Source: Heligmosomoides polygyrus polygyrus (Eukaryota > Nematoda > Chromadorea > Rhabditida > Heligmosomidae). Taken from it: a stretch of 64,000 nucleotides of DNA. A model generated the notes under the pieces. The model was not told the origin of the DNA. It saw nothing but the letters and a program-made list of their open reading frames with translations, and made no database searches. Made by a program: the position numbers and the translations under genes. The stretch spans positions 27,221,253 through 27,285,252 of the forward strand of contig OX377203.1 in the NCBI GenBank assembly GCA_947396885.1, in the 5' to 3' direction. Below, piece by piece: positions 24,402 through 37,078 of the stretch; position 1 is the first letter of the stretch, and every line of letters begins with the position of its first letter.

Positions 24402-27400
24402 TATGTACATATGTACGTACATGCCTGTCGTCGCAAAAACAATGGTGCTGCGTGTTCTCCGCAACCTAGATGGCTTTACTAATGCCTATCATGTTTCAAA
24501 AGCCACATGCCGCTCGTTATCAGCAGAAAATTACTTTGCTGTTCACCAGTCAGACTGCTTGAACATATGCTTCACCAGACACATTAAAAGCTGATGGAGT
24601 ATGTTAGCCAAATTTAGGCAGCTTTCTCGGAAAAACCATGGCTTTTTCCAGTTCTTGGCATTTGCCTTCTCAAAAACATTCAGAAAAATTTTGCAAAAAC
24701 GAATGGATGATTTTTCGAGTAGCATGGCATAAATTTGCATTCGTTGCGCTGGCAAAATATTATGCGAAGTGAAATATATGAGCGAAGTGTTGCGTAAAAG
24801 TTCTTTGCTATCCGTTCAAAAACCCTCCGCAAATTCAAGTCTATACCTCCAATTATCATAGGTATACGTTATCATAGGAATTTTTCATATCATAGGTGCT
24901 CTGTTCAACCTGAAGATAGCGGCTTGCATAGTTAATCAAGCTAATGAAGTTTTTATATTTATCATATTATCTCAGCTATTTTATACAATTTTTAATTGAT
25001 TTACTTCTAAGGCTATTATTAAGGGATATGGGGGATAAGAGGACCAAGCAGGTGAGTAGAGGAAAACTGAATTTATATAAGTAGTTAGGTTACGGTAAGG
25101 GTTAAGAGTCTGATTATCGTTAAGAATTTGCTTTGTTCAAGTTCATCTCGCCGGCAGATGGCTATTTATCATACCAAAAGGAGAGCTTTGAAGAGTGAAG
25201 CATTGAAACATTGATGACTTACTGACCAAAACCGGTTTGATTTAGGAGTCGCATGCAGCAGATAAACGGCGGCACCTAGTTTGAAATCACGATACCTTCT
25301 GGAGAGCTCTCATTAATTTTCGAATTTAACGACCCCGTTCGCCTTTTTCAGCCTCGGTCAGATTCAGTTTCAGTTCCAACTCCTTGGAAGGGTTCTGCGC
25401 GTTCCGAAGTTTCAAGGTGACGTCTCGCTAAGTGCCCTGTTCACAGAGCCGTTCGTTATGGTCGTTCTTCATGTGCACACCAGGGTGCTACAGTCGATGA
25501 TGTCAGGAAAATACAGTAGCGAACGACAACAACGAGGAGGTGGGACCGGTTTGTTATCGAGCCACGCGGCCAGCCATCCGACCGCGCGTCGATGTACCGT
25601 AACCCCGGGCGGTTGCCTGCCGGCAAGATCAAAGCAGTCGACGAGGGGCGAGCTTTTTCCTCTGGGCTGATTTATGGCTGAATAGACGCCGGTCTTGAGG
25701 CCTGCCAGGAACACACACAAGAAAACTTCGGATGCTGCAGTGCGCGCGTGTGCGGACGGGAGAGAGAGAACGCGGGCGGCGGTGCTGGTCGGAACATTCC
25801 CGTCTTCCCGCTGCTGTCGCCAGCCGACGACGTGAGGGCTTTCTCCATTCCAATGTCTATAAAAGAAGACCAGAATATGGCTCAGCACGGGGTGACTTCA
25901 GGGAATGTGATGTAACCGCGGCTGAGAACTCGGAACATCATTAGGGCTCGCGTGGACTTCGAAAGGGCAAAAAGGGACAGATTTATCGGCTTCACGCAGC
26001 TGTACTGTAGCTGTTCATCATCGGATTGTGTGAGTGAAGGTCGTCAAGTGACGTCCATCTTTCCCAAGCCATCACCGTACTCCGAAAGATTCGATGGCAG
26101 CGCCTGATAGGTGCAATATGAGCAAACTTTCCGAAACAGGGAAAACTGCAACTTCGTACAGTCGCACAAATGCAGAAATTTCGCCCAAAACTATGCATCG
26201 GGATTGGTTATGCACTTCCGAAACTTTGCCAGGTGAATTGTACCGGAATACTTTACAGATGCTCCACAAAAGAGAATACGATTTATCGAGTCATAAGTCG
26301 ATTAAAGAGTCACAGAAATCGCAATGGGTAGCTCAGTAATACAGATTTACCAGAAGGAAGCACTGTAGTAAGGTGAATAAATAAGAGTAGAATCTGGCCC
26401 TGGCACTCAGACCTCACACCGTGAAAAAGAGAGGATGTTGTGTATGTAGTTCTACACACGTAGTTATAACGTCTAGATCAACGGGGACGCTGATTGTAAG
26501 GATCAGCGTTAAAAAAGCAGACTGACAGATCAACTTCTAATTATTTTAAAAATGCTCGCCAATCGGGAACTCATATGGCTAGTTTTAGACCTCGTTCAAG
26601 TTTTAACTACATTTTCTCCTTGGAAATGAACTTAAAGTTTTACGTTATTCGACGATACGAAGAGGTCGCATTAATCGAATGCATTGAGATTCTTTATGAG
26701 TCATCCGGCCACTTCCCCGGGCACTTCTCAAGAATTTCTCGAGCGCTGGTCTTCAAAAATTGACAACTTCGAAAATCCTCGAAAAGCAAGAATTTATGTA
26801 GGGTTTTCGTATCTCTCACCACACCAATCTTCGTCTAGTGTATGAAGCCTACTCTTTTAGACCAGGATTTGTATGCAAAGAGAGTCGAGTGAGGCTCAAG
26901 AAAACTGGCAACCCATGCGTAACGTGCTTGTGGCCTGGTCTCCCATTACAACATTGTTGTGGTATGGCAAAAGTACGTAGTTTCCTCATCTATTCACGAT
27001 TCGTGTCCTATCCAGACCAACCAAACATTTCATTCCTCCAAGGTCGCTAAATTGACACCAGATTTGGAGAGCTAACACAATGAAACGTTCCACGGTTATC
27101 CATTGAAGTTCTGTTCGAATATGCATTGAACTTGTCTACAGGACACCATCAGACGTAAAATATACGGTGTCTGTGCGTACCCACCTTATATTTTAGCCTT
27201 TACTGTGAAGCTGCACCCTTTCAAAAGTGTTTACCACAAAAAATGAGATAGGGTGAACTCGCTCTGCGAAACCACTTCACTACACTGAATTTGAGAGACG
27301 GAAACCATCGTAATTTCTACCTATTAATCACACTTCTTCCCTACAAAGACGCAACAGGCCGGAACCAGCAGCTAGTTTTCGAACTCTATAGCCAGAGTGA

Positions 27401-27899
27401 ACGAGTTTTTCAGTTATAGGTGGACCAACGACGCCTTCTGTCTCTATGGAGCGCATCGTATCAGATTTGTCCAGAAAGTGCATATGATGCACTGGACGGT
27501 CTATCCGCCGCCAATTGCAAGTCGTTGCACAAATAATGCAGGCCGTGTACGAGTTATTATTCCGATGACGTCTTATAATGTCTTATAAGGCTTATAATGC
27601 TGAGTATACTCAACAGTGAATCCAGTATCTATCAGCTCTGTTAATATGTCACCGTTGACGTGATCTTTTCTTTTGAAAAATGAAAGAAGGATAGAAAGAA
27701 GGAACTGCTCCCTGAAAAGAAGGAAGAAGAAATTATTGTAGAAATCTCTGGAAAACACGTTTGAAGCAAGTCGTGCTACAACTCCTTGTACTCATTGGTG
27801 CAAGTCATTGTGTCAATCTCACCGAATGATTTCTTTAAGAGATAGAGAGTCCTGGAACCACAATGGATTCATTCTTGGAAAATGCTCCATATCGTGAGC

Positions 27900-28060
27900 C
27901 AACGGAGTAACAATAATGCATACACGGCCTCTACATACACTGACCTGCAGTGGGCACCCTACGCATACGCAGCCCGATTCCTTTATGTTTCCTGGACAAA
28001 TCTGGTACGAATTCGGTCGCCTAGAGAGACAGAAGGCGTCGCTGGTCTAGGGTAAATCGA
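27900..28060 (-). mobile_element. Very diverged SINE copy
   Basis: The words GACCTGCAGTGGGC, CCTTTATGTTTCCTGGACAA and ATCTGGTACGAATTC are in the same order and spacing as in the SINE family. The copy is heavily diverged and its ends cannot be placed. Confidence 0.35.
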
Positions 28061-28086
28061 AACTAAAATCGGTTAAAGGTCCTCCC

Positions 28087-28668
28087 GTGAATCGTCCATT
28101 TGTGCGGCACATTCAGCAGTTTTCGCAATGCAGAGAAATTTCCAGAAAGAACGGGTTCTACATTATATGCCGACAAGCCGCGCCTTTGATGATGTGTTCC
28201 TATAACAGCTATCTGTCTCTTTCAGGGCTGGATTCCCAGTTTAACAGCCTCTTGGAGATTTTTGTAGTCCTGGCTCGAACATTCTTTTCCAGAGCACTTT
28301 CGAAATCGTTCTTACAGTTTTCCACTACCGGCATCAAACATGGAATGATGACTGGTGGACGTGATGCTGTCCACCTAGTAGGCTTCAAAGACAATTCAAG
28401 TCAGATGAAAACTAGCGCCATTTTTGCAACTGTCATCAGAGTAATCAAAATAACTGCATTTTCTGGGTTTGCGGAAAGTAACCGTGACTTGAGACTTGCC
28501 TGTACAATGTCATTTGTTCAGGACGTCTTTGTATTCGATCTGGCGACTGCGGCCCGTTCGTCCGTCTGTCCGAGGGTGTCCCGCAGCCCTTATTCTTCCT
28601 CAGCATCCTTAATTTTCCGCGCGACTACGGTAGCGCGTGATGCATTACCGTGGTACATGGATAATTGA
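28087..28668 (+). other. Long open frame of unclear strand
   Basis: The plus strand is open for 193 codons, unusually long here, but the peptide has no recognisable domain. A possible acceptor (CTGTCTCTTTCAG) lies inside it near 28225. The minus strand also looks coding-like in one frame (NCKNDFESALEKNVRARTTK, HGNASRATVVARKIKDAEEE) but is interrupted by three stops. An old gene on the minus strand whose antisense happens to be open would explain both. I make no functional claim. Confidence 0.2.
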
Positions 28669-29159
28669 AGGAAACGGGAGATTTATGAAGTTTGCCAGGT
28701 GCTTGATCGTTTAGCCGACTCAAGCCTGAAAGCGGAGGGCGCTTCATGGAACCCCAACAAGGGAGCCAAACCGCAGCTAAGGAGGCATAACCTGCGCAAT
28801 GAGGACGGAGTGAAATTGTAGTGCAGGAATTCCATATGTCGATGCACATACAGAAAAAGTCTAGACGAGAATAATTCCGAATTCCTTTGATTGCTGAAAG
28901 TTCTACAATGGCTTCCGTGAGCTGAACTCGACGGGAGGATTTGTTCAGAATCTCGGAGGGATTTTCGAACGGCTTTCTATTCATTTTGATGAATCTCTAT
29001 CAAAGACTCACCGCAGTCGGTGAACAGCGTGTTCTCTATATCACGTCGAAAACAGTTACTTTATTAATTAGCCTTTCACAGATGTATAGAACAAGGCGTA
29101 CCTGCTTATGTAGCCCTAATCTTAAGTACACGTTCCAGAATAAAGCCTCTAATAGCAGA

Positions 29160-29363
29160 CTACATCACTGGTGTGATACATGCTATATGGAAATAATGTG
29201 GTGTTGTAGGAGGTTGCAAGAGCGCCATTTGCTCCTGGCGTAGTCGTATGGCTTGACCTCGGGCAGTATGCACTTCGAGTCTCTCAAGGGTTCGTTTTCT
29301 ATTTCGAAAGGTTCGATAAGGAGTCATTCTCTCCGGTTTCAACGACCTACTATTGTCCAGAGG
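29160..29363 (-). CDS. Candidate exon, basic coiled region, unrecognised
   Basis: After an acceptor (AATGAAGTCATCAG) the minus strand is open from VYPLDNSRSLKPERMTPYRT through a strongly basic helical stretch (FRNRKRTLERLEVHTARGQA, IRLRQEQMALLQ) to a TAG at 29160. Codon use is coding-like. The neighbouring frame at 29408-29614 on the same strand could belong to the same gene, but I could not find splice sites joining them in phase. Confidence 0.3.
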   Translation of the reverse strand, partial: PLDNSRSLKPERMTPYRTFRNRKRTLERLEVHTARGQAIRLRQEQMALLQPPTTPHYFHIACITPVM

Positions 29364-29407
29364 ATATACAGCTGATGACTTCATTGGCTGGCCACTGCCT
29401 TATGTAG

Positions 29408-29614
29408 GCCGTATGCGTGCGTAGTCGAGTTGGCTATCGACATCCCGTAAAAGCAGAATGGCGAATCCTAGAAAACGATGAGCTCTCTTCCGACCCTCGT
29501 CCCCTATATCTTTGTAAGCTATCGCTCGATCTTTGATCAATTTTTCAGCAGCTACTTCCTTCCATTGTAGAACTATTGAATAGCAAATTACAAAACGAGG
29601 GTCAGTGAAGATGT
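29408..29614 (-). CDS. Candidate exon, unrecognised
   Basis: A minus-strand acceptor (AGATCAATCTTACAG) is followed in phase 0 by VNIFTDPRFVICYSIVLQW, KEVAAEKLIKDRAIAYKD and GRKRAHRFLGFAILLLRDV, ending at TAA. It is coding-like in composition. A competing plus-strand reading exists: TTTTTCAG near 29550 followed by QLLPSIVELLNSKLQNEGQ and a stop. Both strands cannot easily be real, and the longer minus frame is favoured. Confidence 0.28.
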
Positions 29615-31340
29615 TAACCTGTAAGATTGATCTGCTTGTCCAGAAATAGATATACGGTAACATGATAGTAGGAATAAATTTGAGTAAGAATTGAGTAGGT
29701 AATATTCCTCATCAAACTTGGAATTATGAGAAATGACTTCGTTAGAATCATTAATAGGTTATACCGTGCTGATTATGACATTAGATGTTAGCAATATGCA
29801 CGTTTTCCTTGTATGAAGATAAATAAACGAACAAATAGATAAATAATGTTATTTTAAGCTCTTAGAAAACAATGACGTCGCTCATCCAAATGGTAAGGGA
29901 ATGAACCTATGTACTTATAACAGGCCAGCTCCTTGTCCTAGCTGTGTATACTAGAGTGTCTGAGAGACTATTCAAAGAGAAATATGAACTATTGAACAGA
30001 TCAATGATCATTTTAGAGCACTTACACATCTTTTGAAGTCTACAGCAGCAAAACATTGCGGTATGGTACTACACAAATTAAAAATTAAATTGAATTTTCT
30101 TTAAAATAAAAGAAAAAAGGATTCTAGTATGGCTTCTGTTATGCATTCAAAATAACGACAAAATTATGAATATCGAGACACGGCATAAATTTATTTTAAA
30201 TTAAAAACAAATACTCAATTGCTCACGGCGTTATTCCTAGATGGTAAAGAAACTGCTTCGGAATCCAAAAACGAAAAAGGAGGTTGAACGTGGATTACTA
30301 CGGAATTTCACTTTTATTGTGCGACTTATACATATGCGCAAAACCGAATTATCGCTAGCAATTATTAAAAACCGCAATATTTGCCAAATTGTGTCACTAG
30401 CCTGAATGGAAGGCTGAAGTAGTTTGAACGAACGATCTCGAGGAGGCTCAGTGAACGCACGTATGACCTTTTGCAGTATGAAATAACTATAACCCTTTCA
30501 TGAGGCACCTTCACTATGCCCTGAAGTGCACGCAAAGTGGTCCTCATCTGTGGTTCCTGGTTCCTATAACCGTATCAAGTAAGTGCTGTTCAAGAAATGG
30601 ATGCGAAGGATGTCAGGATATGACACCGTGGAAAGGATTTCTCTGTGGGCAACCATATCCTGCAGAGAGGGTCAAAGGGTGAGGGCGAGCGTCTCGGAGC
30701 AAAGGCGAGCAGATACTCGGATCGGGCTGGCGACATATTGTGCGAATCGGCGGGGTGTCGGGCCGTATGAGACGGGCAAAACTCATAAAGCTTATTTTAT
30801 GATAGCTCGTGTGCGGCGATTCGAAATCATTCGCGGAATCCGGCGACGCCGGCCGATTCGGTCGCCAGCGCTTCCTCTCCCGCTCCTCTCCTTCCTCATG
30901 AAACATTCAGGCCTGCTTGGAGATGATCTCATTTCATCCTTATCGCTCGAACGCTTACCATTCCCGAATCTCCTTGGGGAATGAATGGTAGCACACTGTC
31001 ATTGTAGACGCGATTAAATGAATTAAGTATGAAAAAATCTGCTAAAAATAATGCAACTGAAAATATTAAAACAACTACGCCAGAAAGATAACTGGAAGCA
31101 AGGCAATAATGCTTCTACTAATACCTATGTTTGGACTCTTTTACTAGAAAGAAGGCGTAAACTACCCAATAAATTTTTCTCCACTTCTGCCCTGTTTCTT
31201 GAATTGTTGTCCTCTTGAAGCAGAGATGATGAAACTTAACTATCCTTTTTAGCTGCGATGCTTCTGCCTCTGTTACAGCGAGGTTGGTAGGTGAAAAAGT
31301 ATATTCTACACTCCTACACTCAGTGGTGAAAAGTCGTGCC

Positions 31341-31475
31341 TCTAAAGGCGACGAAACGGTCGAATCATCAGACCGAAAGTGAGTTTTTTCGGCTAGCAAT
31401 CTTGCTAGCACAGAATCCGAAGCACCTCAGGTGATAATGATGCCAAGGTTTCAAGACGAGAGAACGTGGAGACTG
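31341..31475 (+). repeat. Dispersed repeat, copy A
   Basis: This stretch matches, with divergence, the reverse complement of about 56296-56441. Shared words include CGACGAAACGGTCGAA, CTGGCACAGAA-like and GATGCC followed by TTTCAAGA. The pair shows an interspersed family of unknown class. Confidence 0.5.
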
Positions 31476-31768
31476 CCTTTTTTAAAGACCAAACTCACCA
31501 GGTAGGCACTCTCTCACTATAGTGACAGAAATAGCTTATTTAAAGATTACCAAAAATGCTCTATTTCCTTACTCAAAAGGCTTTCACTGACAATCACAAC
31601 TTTTTACTTATGTAGTCTGAAGTTTCCTTTGTTCGAATGCGTTCAGTTACGACTGTTTTATACTCTTTGCCACTTAAATGCTGCTGGCTGTTGTGTTCTG
31701 ATTTGATTTTTAGCGCCTATGTTAGACGGCTGGAATCGAGAATAGGTGATAAAAAGAATAAAAGTAAA

Positions 31769-32050
31769 GGATAAAGGACGGCGTTACTCAATCCCGTTTA
31801 GGATGCGCCACGCATTCCACTTCCGGGATGTCGTGGAGGCAATTTGAATATGCATTTGGCGCTACAATGACTTGCAGTGGCCAGCGGATGAACAAGTCGG
31901 CGCTGTATCCTTCCCAGACAAGTCTGGTACAATTCAACCGACCCCGGAGGGGTGGAAGGATTGGTTGGCCTGGAAGGGTAAGCGGAACCAAGAATCTGGT
32001 ATCGGGTACATCCGACGTCCGCACGTCTTCCGACTACGCCAGATGTGCCG
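31769..32050 (-). mobile_element. tRNA-derived SINE, copy 2
   Basis: A full-length-looking copy of the SINE family starting GGATAAAGGACGGCG on the plus strand, which is its 3' end. It contains the conserved CTTCCCAGACAAGTCTGG and ACCCCGGAGGGGTGGAAG blocks. The short open frames across it on both strands are shadows of the repeat, because similar peptides (for example PTPEGWK) recur in every copy. No clear target duplication was found. Confidence 0.7.
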
Positions 32051-32566
32051 TGAATGGGCAATAGCTCTGCATTCAACAACAAAACACCACAAATAAATTT
32101 TTATTCAAGAATTCATGCATAAGTCATAGCTCATACTACTTATGGAATGGACCAGGCCTTGTGTTCATTTTTTGCGTGTTAATAAAAAAGCAAAAAATGG
32201 TATCAGAATCCGATGCACCCTCAAGTTCGTTACTTAAAGACTGAAATGATTTAGTGGAAGTAAAGACCTCATCTTCAGATAAAAAATTGGTCGAAAAACG
32301 CAGAAAAAACAGAATATTTCATTCCATTTTCAATGCATTCTATGGATCTCAAATCGATTACTAGTAGTTGCTGTGTGGGTCAGAGAAAAACATAATAAGC
32401 GACCTCAGCAAAGTACACTGCCCTAACTATTTATTATTTGCACGGCTCTTTCTGAGATAGTTGATCTTCACAGAGATATTCGAATGATGTGAGTAAGAAA
32501 ATGAAACTTCTATATTTCTTTTTCATTTCTTTTTCTTCATCACGCCTTTTTCACCAATCTTTCTAG

Positions 32567-32710
32567 GTGATATCGATTGGCGCATTGAACCCCTATTTTT
32601 GCATTTCCTACCTCACAATCTAAAATGCAAATCAAGACCATATCAGACAAGTCTGCTCCAAATTGCTCGATCCAACAAGAAGAACGACCAGCTTCCACCG
32701 CACTTGCCTT
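32567..32710 (+). CDS. Candidate internal exon, helical, unrecognised
   Basis: A 144-nt stretch between acceptor TCACCAATCTTTCTAG and donor GTAAGTATAAG is open in one frame: DIDWRIEPLFLHFLPHNLKC then SRPYQTSLLQIARSNKKNDQ. Both splice sites are strong and there is no in-frame stop. The L-rich helical pattern suggests a HEAT or armadillo-like protein, which is inference only. Phase out is 1, which does not fit the next coding-like segment at 33033, so an exon may be missing between them. Confidence 0.42.
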
Positions 32711-33032
32711 GTAAGTATAAGCGTTAGTTTATCTATTCCGTACCTATAGATGCCTCTATGATGAACGAAGATAGGTGCACCTTGTCGGATTTAATTTGAA
32801 TTGAAAACAGCTGAAACAAAAGTAAAAGTAAAAAGTATGTAGTATAGTATAAGGCAAGTCTTATATCTTGCATTGTCTTTTTAATTTTTATCGCCCTTTA
32901 GGTTACTGCAGAAGTCTTAAACAGCGCTTATTTACAATAATGAGCATGGCCCAAAAATCAGAAGATATGGTGATCTCTAATATGTTCTACACATTTTGCC
33001 TCCTTCAATCCCGTGATTCGGTACTCAGGTAG

Positions 33033-33388
33033 CGTTTTTTGTTGGCCCTATTGGTTCTCCAAGAAATTTGGAAAGGCTGCTCCTCTGTATTTCCCTTATT
33101 GGAGCAAATTCTTCCACCATTACAGTACTCTCACACATTCAGATGCTTAAACGTCGATCTTAAAAAGCTAGAACACTACCTTGAAACTTATCGTGCTTCA
33201 CTAGAAGAAACGCAGCATCTACCAGGGTAAAACAGATGGAACTTGAGCCACTCTACCCCTCCATGGCAATCAATAGTAACGTTTGCTAATTGATGATGTT
33301 GACTTCTTCGTCAAACATGCTAATACACAAACCGGTGACCTAGATTTTCAGCTTGAATGTTTGTTCGCGATAGAAGATATCAGTCCCG
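33033..33388 (+). CDS. Two coding-like segments, possible exons of one gene
   Basis: Segment 1 (33033-33226) follows CTCAGGTAG and reads LLALLVLQEIWKGCSSVFPL and LKKLEHYLETYRASLEETQ before a GTAAAAC donor. Segment 2 (33283-33388) reads LLIDDVDFFVKHANTQTGDL and FQLECLFAIEDIS before a strong donor GTGAGTAAGG. A TAG/TAA pair just before segment 2 blocks a simple acceptor, and phases between the segments do not fit. The alternatives are a 41-nt exon using acceptor GATTTTCAG (33346-ish to 33388) or a decayed gene. It is near the exon at 32567 and on the same strand, so possibly the same gene. Confidence 0.28.
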
Positions 33389-34104
33389 GTGAGTAAGGCT
33401 CTTTGTCAGTTCGTTACCTAATTTCTCGATGATCACTCAACTCTAGCAGTCTTTTCTTGATGTGCCTTTGGGCAGAGTTCTTTTCAGAAAGGTTTTTCCT
33501 CTCCTATAGCCGCCGTATTTTGGAATTTGTATTAAAATTTGGTTTGGTGTTTTGATTCCCCTCCTACAATAAGCTACTAATGGTTGTCGCCGCTGCCTAT
33601 TATTTTGCAGTTCGTGTGCTGTTCGAATTTTTCTTCTGGTTTTCCTTCTAACTTGTAAACTTTTTAACCTACAGCCTTTTAACTTTTTAACTTCTAACCT
33701 ACAAACTTGTTTGACTTCAGTTCTGGGCCATGTTCTAGTGAGTATGACAGTCATTCCTGTAATAAATAGATAATTAATTAAAGTTGTTACGCTATTAATG
33801 ACGACCCTTCCCTGGTAAGGAAAAGTCCACGTCAGATTACGGAACGAAACCGGATTTCGGCCAGCCGTTGTTTTTGCCTTCGGTGCTCAAGCGCGTTCCT
33901 ACAGAAGACCAATTTTCGCAAGGAAGAACGCCCTGACGGAAAGCCGCTTCCCAGCGGAGACGGTAGCCCTGTCCTTAGGAGGATGTGCGTCTTCGCAGCT
34001 TCGCCGGCCGGCCTTCGTGACAAGGCGAGGTCTTCCGCTTCCGCCGGCGCTCGTGGTCATTTGCTGGTGCTGGTGGCGGTTGGTGCACTGCAGGCGACGG
34101 GCGA

Positions 34105-34363
34105 TTGAATCGATACGCAGGGGATGCGGGGTGGCGAGCGCGGTTTGCGTGCTGCTGCTGCTGTCGTGCTAACAAATCAAGTGCTTCGACGTTAATAGGC
34201 CATCAAAAGTCTGAGCCCTGTCAGCATTCGAATTCGCGAAGCCCCGACTTGTCTCGGGGACGCACGGACCGCGCCGCCGCCAGCCGCATCTGCCGAGACG
34301 GGCCTTCCGTCGTTGATCTGCCAGGCACAGTGCCTGATTTGCTTCTCGATGTAGATGCGCGGT
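34105..34363 (+). CDS. Candidate exon in GC-rich block
   Basis: The plus strand is open from 34105 to a donor GTAAGTAGCC at 34364 (end: GPSVVDLPGTVPDLLLDVDA). The sequence is GC-rich, with CTG repeats giving a cysteine run near the start, so openness is weak evidence. The donor is good; no acceptor was identified. Confidence 0.22.
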
Positions 34364-35067
34364 GGTAAGTAGCCTCTTCAGTGTACAAAACCGTAATGGC
34401 TAGGCACCTCTTCTGATCTGCCATGCATACTTTGAAGCAGAAGAAACGAAACAAAGCAAGGTGAGGCAGAGGCTGATTAACTGCAATCTGCAGAAGTGTA
34501 AAAAAGTAAAGTGTGAGGTAAGAAGAGGTAACGCTCGGTATGAGTTATATCGTCTCCAGTTAGCTAGGTGGACGAGTTTCTCCGGAAAATTACCTGCCAC
34601 CTGTTCCTCTTGAGAGGGCTCCAACAAAGCTTCCATTTACCCTTGACGCATGCCTGAGTGCACCAATGGATCCCTCTCGTTCGAGGGGCACCAAGGTCGT
34701 CATATCGTTTGTTCAGGGATTTCACAAAGAAGTATGACCAACGATGTTCTCTTAACATCCCGCAGAATCCAGTTGGTGACGGCTATCGTCCAGCGGGTGT
34801 CTGCGAAACCGTTACGTGGCCGGCCCACCTAATTTTCGACGGCATGGCCCATGCTACAGCGTCTCTGATCTTCGAACGTTGACGAGGCTCGAAGCTTCGG
34901 AAGCCTTCTCTCACTTGTGTGAATCGTCTCACTCCGAGCATCGCCCTCTCGATTCCTCGATGAGTGACGATAATCGCGTGTTCCGTTTAGCCCAGGTCTC
35001 TGAGCCGGGGTAAGAAGAACAGTGGAGTCGAATATGGGGCTCGCAGTCGGTTGTTCTTCTTCACGAC

Positions 35068-35559
35068 TTATTCCAAGCTCTTGGAAGCTCCCAAAGCCGC
35101 TCGTTTTCTTCTACCCAGGTCCGGCGCAAGGTCGTTGGCCATGCTGAGTTCGTGGTACACGCAGCTGGAGCAGAGCGAGACATGCGTTCCGTTGAGCGAG
35201 AATGAGGCGTCAGAAACTTGCCCGCTTCTCGTGAACATCGTTCCCGTGAGACGGTGTGAAACGCTTCCGCACACATGATCAACGTCGCCCAGAACGTTAA
35301 ATTTTAACAAAGCGTGAAGCACCGTTGAACAAGCTGCCAGCACTGAAGAATAAGAGCCGTAGTCGCCGTCAGAATGCGCATTCTCAAACGAACTATCAGA
35401 GACTCTCAAAGTGGCACCGAAATTAGGCGATGTAACGAATTTGTGCAAGGCACTGCCGAGTTGCAGTGGTGCAGTCAGCAGGAGGCTTGATTTCGAGTGA
35501 TCTGGGAAAACACTCACAAGCAGATTTAAGCCCTTCTCGCATCTGAGCCAACTGAACAT
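35068..35559 (-). CDS. Unrecognised 163-codon open frame
   Basis: A minus-strand frame of 163 codons begins MFSWLRCEKGLNLL and includes LGSALHKFVTSPNFGATLRV and SYSSVLAACSTVLHALLKFN. Codon use is coding-like. A donor-like GTGAGTG and an acceptor-like TTTTCCCAG occur close together near 35500-35515, too close to be one intron, so the exon may start at that acceptor. Near the other end GGGTAGAAG could be a weak donor. I do not recognise a family. Confidence 0.27.
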   Translation of the reverse strand: MFSWLRCEKGLNLLVSVFPDHSKSSLLLTAPLQLGSALHKFVTSPNFGATLRVSDSSFENAHSDGDYGSYSSVLAACSTVLHALLKFNVLGDVDHVCGSVSHRLTGTMFTRSGQVSDASFSLNGTHVSLCSSCVYHELSMANDLAPDLGRRKRAALGASKSLE

Positions 35560-35814
35560 TCTATCCCACCGATATAGAAGAATCTGTACTCAACTTGTCC
35601 TGGGAGGTCAAGAATTTACTTGTTTGTTGACCTGATACAACCCTCCATTGTTTGGAGCAATGGGGCTTTAAAATGCCTCTATGGCAGCTCTTGGAAATAG
35701 AACGCGCGGCGCATCCTTAAACGAGTTTACATAAACCCAGTATTTAGCCTTTACCCTTCATGTACAGAATTATTCCCGCCGTCGAAGCAGTCTGTTTCAA
35801 TCATATGATCCACG

Positions 35815-35817
<3 letters not shown>

Positions 35818-35874
<57 letters not shown>
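35818..35874. repeat. (TA)n microsatellite
   Basis: An uninterrupted alternating AT run. It explains the Ile-Tyr repeat peptide in one open frame here. Confidence 0.98.
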
Positions 35875-35876
<2 letters not shown>

Positions 35877-36000
35877 CCGAAATACATGGAGTGCTAGATG
35901 ATTGCGTGATAGCTCGAGGCGCTGCTGCAAAGTGCACTGGTTCGCGGTTTAATGCCTGATTTATCCTCCACAAAAAAAAAAATCTCGACTGAGCATCTTC

Positions 36001-36200
36001 NNNNNNNNNNNNNNNNNNNNNNNNNNNNNNNNNNNNNNNNNNNNNNNNNNNNNNNNNNNNNNNNNNNNNNNNNNNNNNNNNNNNNNNNNNNNNNNNNNNN
36101 NNNNNNNNNNNNNNNNNNNNNNNNNNNNNNNNNNNNNNNNNNNNNNNNNNNNNNNNNNNNNNNNNNNNNNNNNNNNNNNNNNNNNNNNNNNNNNNNNNNN
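36001..36200. other. Assembly gap of 200 N
   Basis: A run of exactly 200 undetermined bases, which looks like a scaffold gap of fixed size. Order and orientation across it are only as good as the scaffolding. Confidence 0.99.
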
Positions 36201-37078
36201 TTCCAGATTTTTCCACAATGAAATAAAACCTCTCCGAGAAAGTTAGAATGATCTTTTGCGCAAGAAGAAATGTAGTATGATTTTTTTTTTTTGAAGTTTT
36301 AATTCACCTCCACAACAAGTGATCAATTGTTTGAAACTTTGTAAAATTTTTCATTTTTGGAAAAAAAATAATGCTGCTTGCTTTGAAGAGCAGGGATGCT
36401 ACCGCTTTTTAGTGCCAAAACAAAAGACTGTGTTCCGTCCTCGTCCAAGGCGTTACGAATGGTATTCGTTGATCGCAAAATTTCTGTTGGAGAGAGTTTC
36501 ACACTTGTAAACGACAAAACAAAAACAATTATAAAACACACATATCTTCGCCTTAATGCTTTATGTGAGCATTATTTAAACTATAAGTCAAGCAGAAACT
36601 GCGACGAGCACTTCAGGTGCATGGCGCGACCTCGTTCTTGAATGCACTAAACAATTTCAGTCTTGCTGCGCTTCGGAACAAAATTTAATTTATCATGTAC
36701 TTTTGTTAAAAAATAAAATTCTTATGAAACTATTACTTTCCGTTGGAACAGCTGAACTAAAAAATTTCGAAGAAGGTTTACCAAAATTCTTTTGAAGAAG
36801 CGTTTATTTTGACCTTTTTGAAGAGTCTCTAAAAAAGGGAAGGAAAAGAAAGACAGGAAAGAAGGAAAGGAATCCTCGTTTCGAATTGGAAGGTGTTCAG
36901 TCTGATTTCAAATGCGATAGGCTTGTTTAGAACAGTGTTTAATTTGATGGAAAATGGTATGTACGGATGCAACGTTTATTCAAACGCCGTAGAGTTCTTT
37001 GTGCATACTTCTTGTGCAAGTTTGTGCGTCATTCGGTCATTTCCTTTAAAATATGTACCTGCATGAATAAATAGCTCT

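Noticed and set aside
25030..25056. ATGGGGGATAAGAGG frame ending in a consensus donor CAG/GTGAGT, possible first exon
   Set aside because: Only eight codons, with no downstream exon identified.
29013..29161. Short minus-strand exon-like pieces (LLLEALFWNVYLRLGLHKQ and NCFRRDIENTLFTDCG)
   Set aside because: Both have fair splice sites but their phases do not join, and each is under 20 codons, so support is too weak.
35797..36221. Open frames of 85-139 codons across the N gap
   Set aside because: They are open only because undetermined bases and the TA repeat contain no stops.
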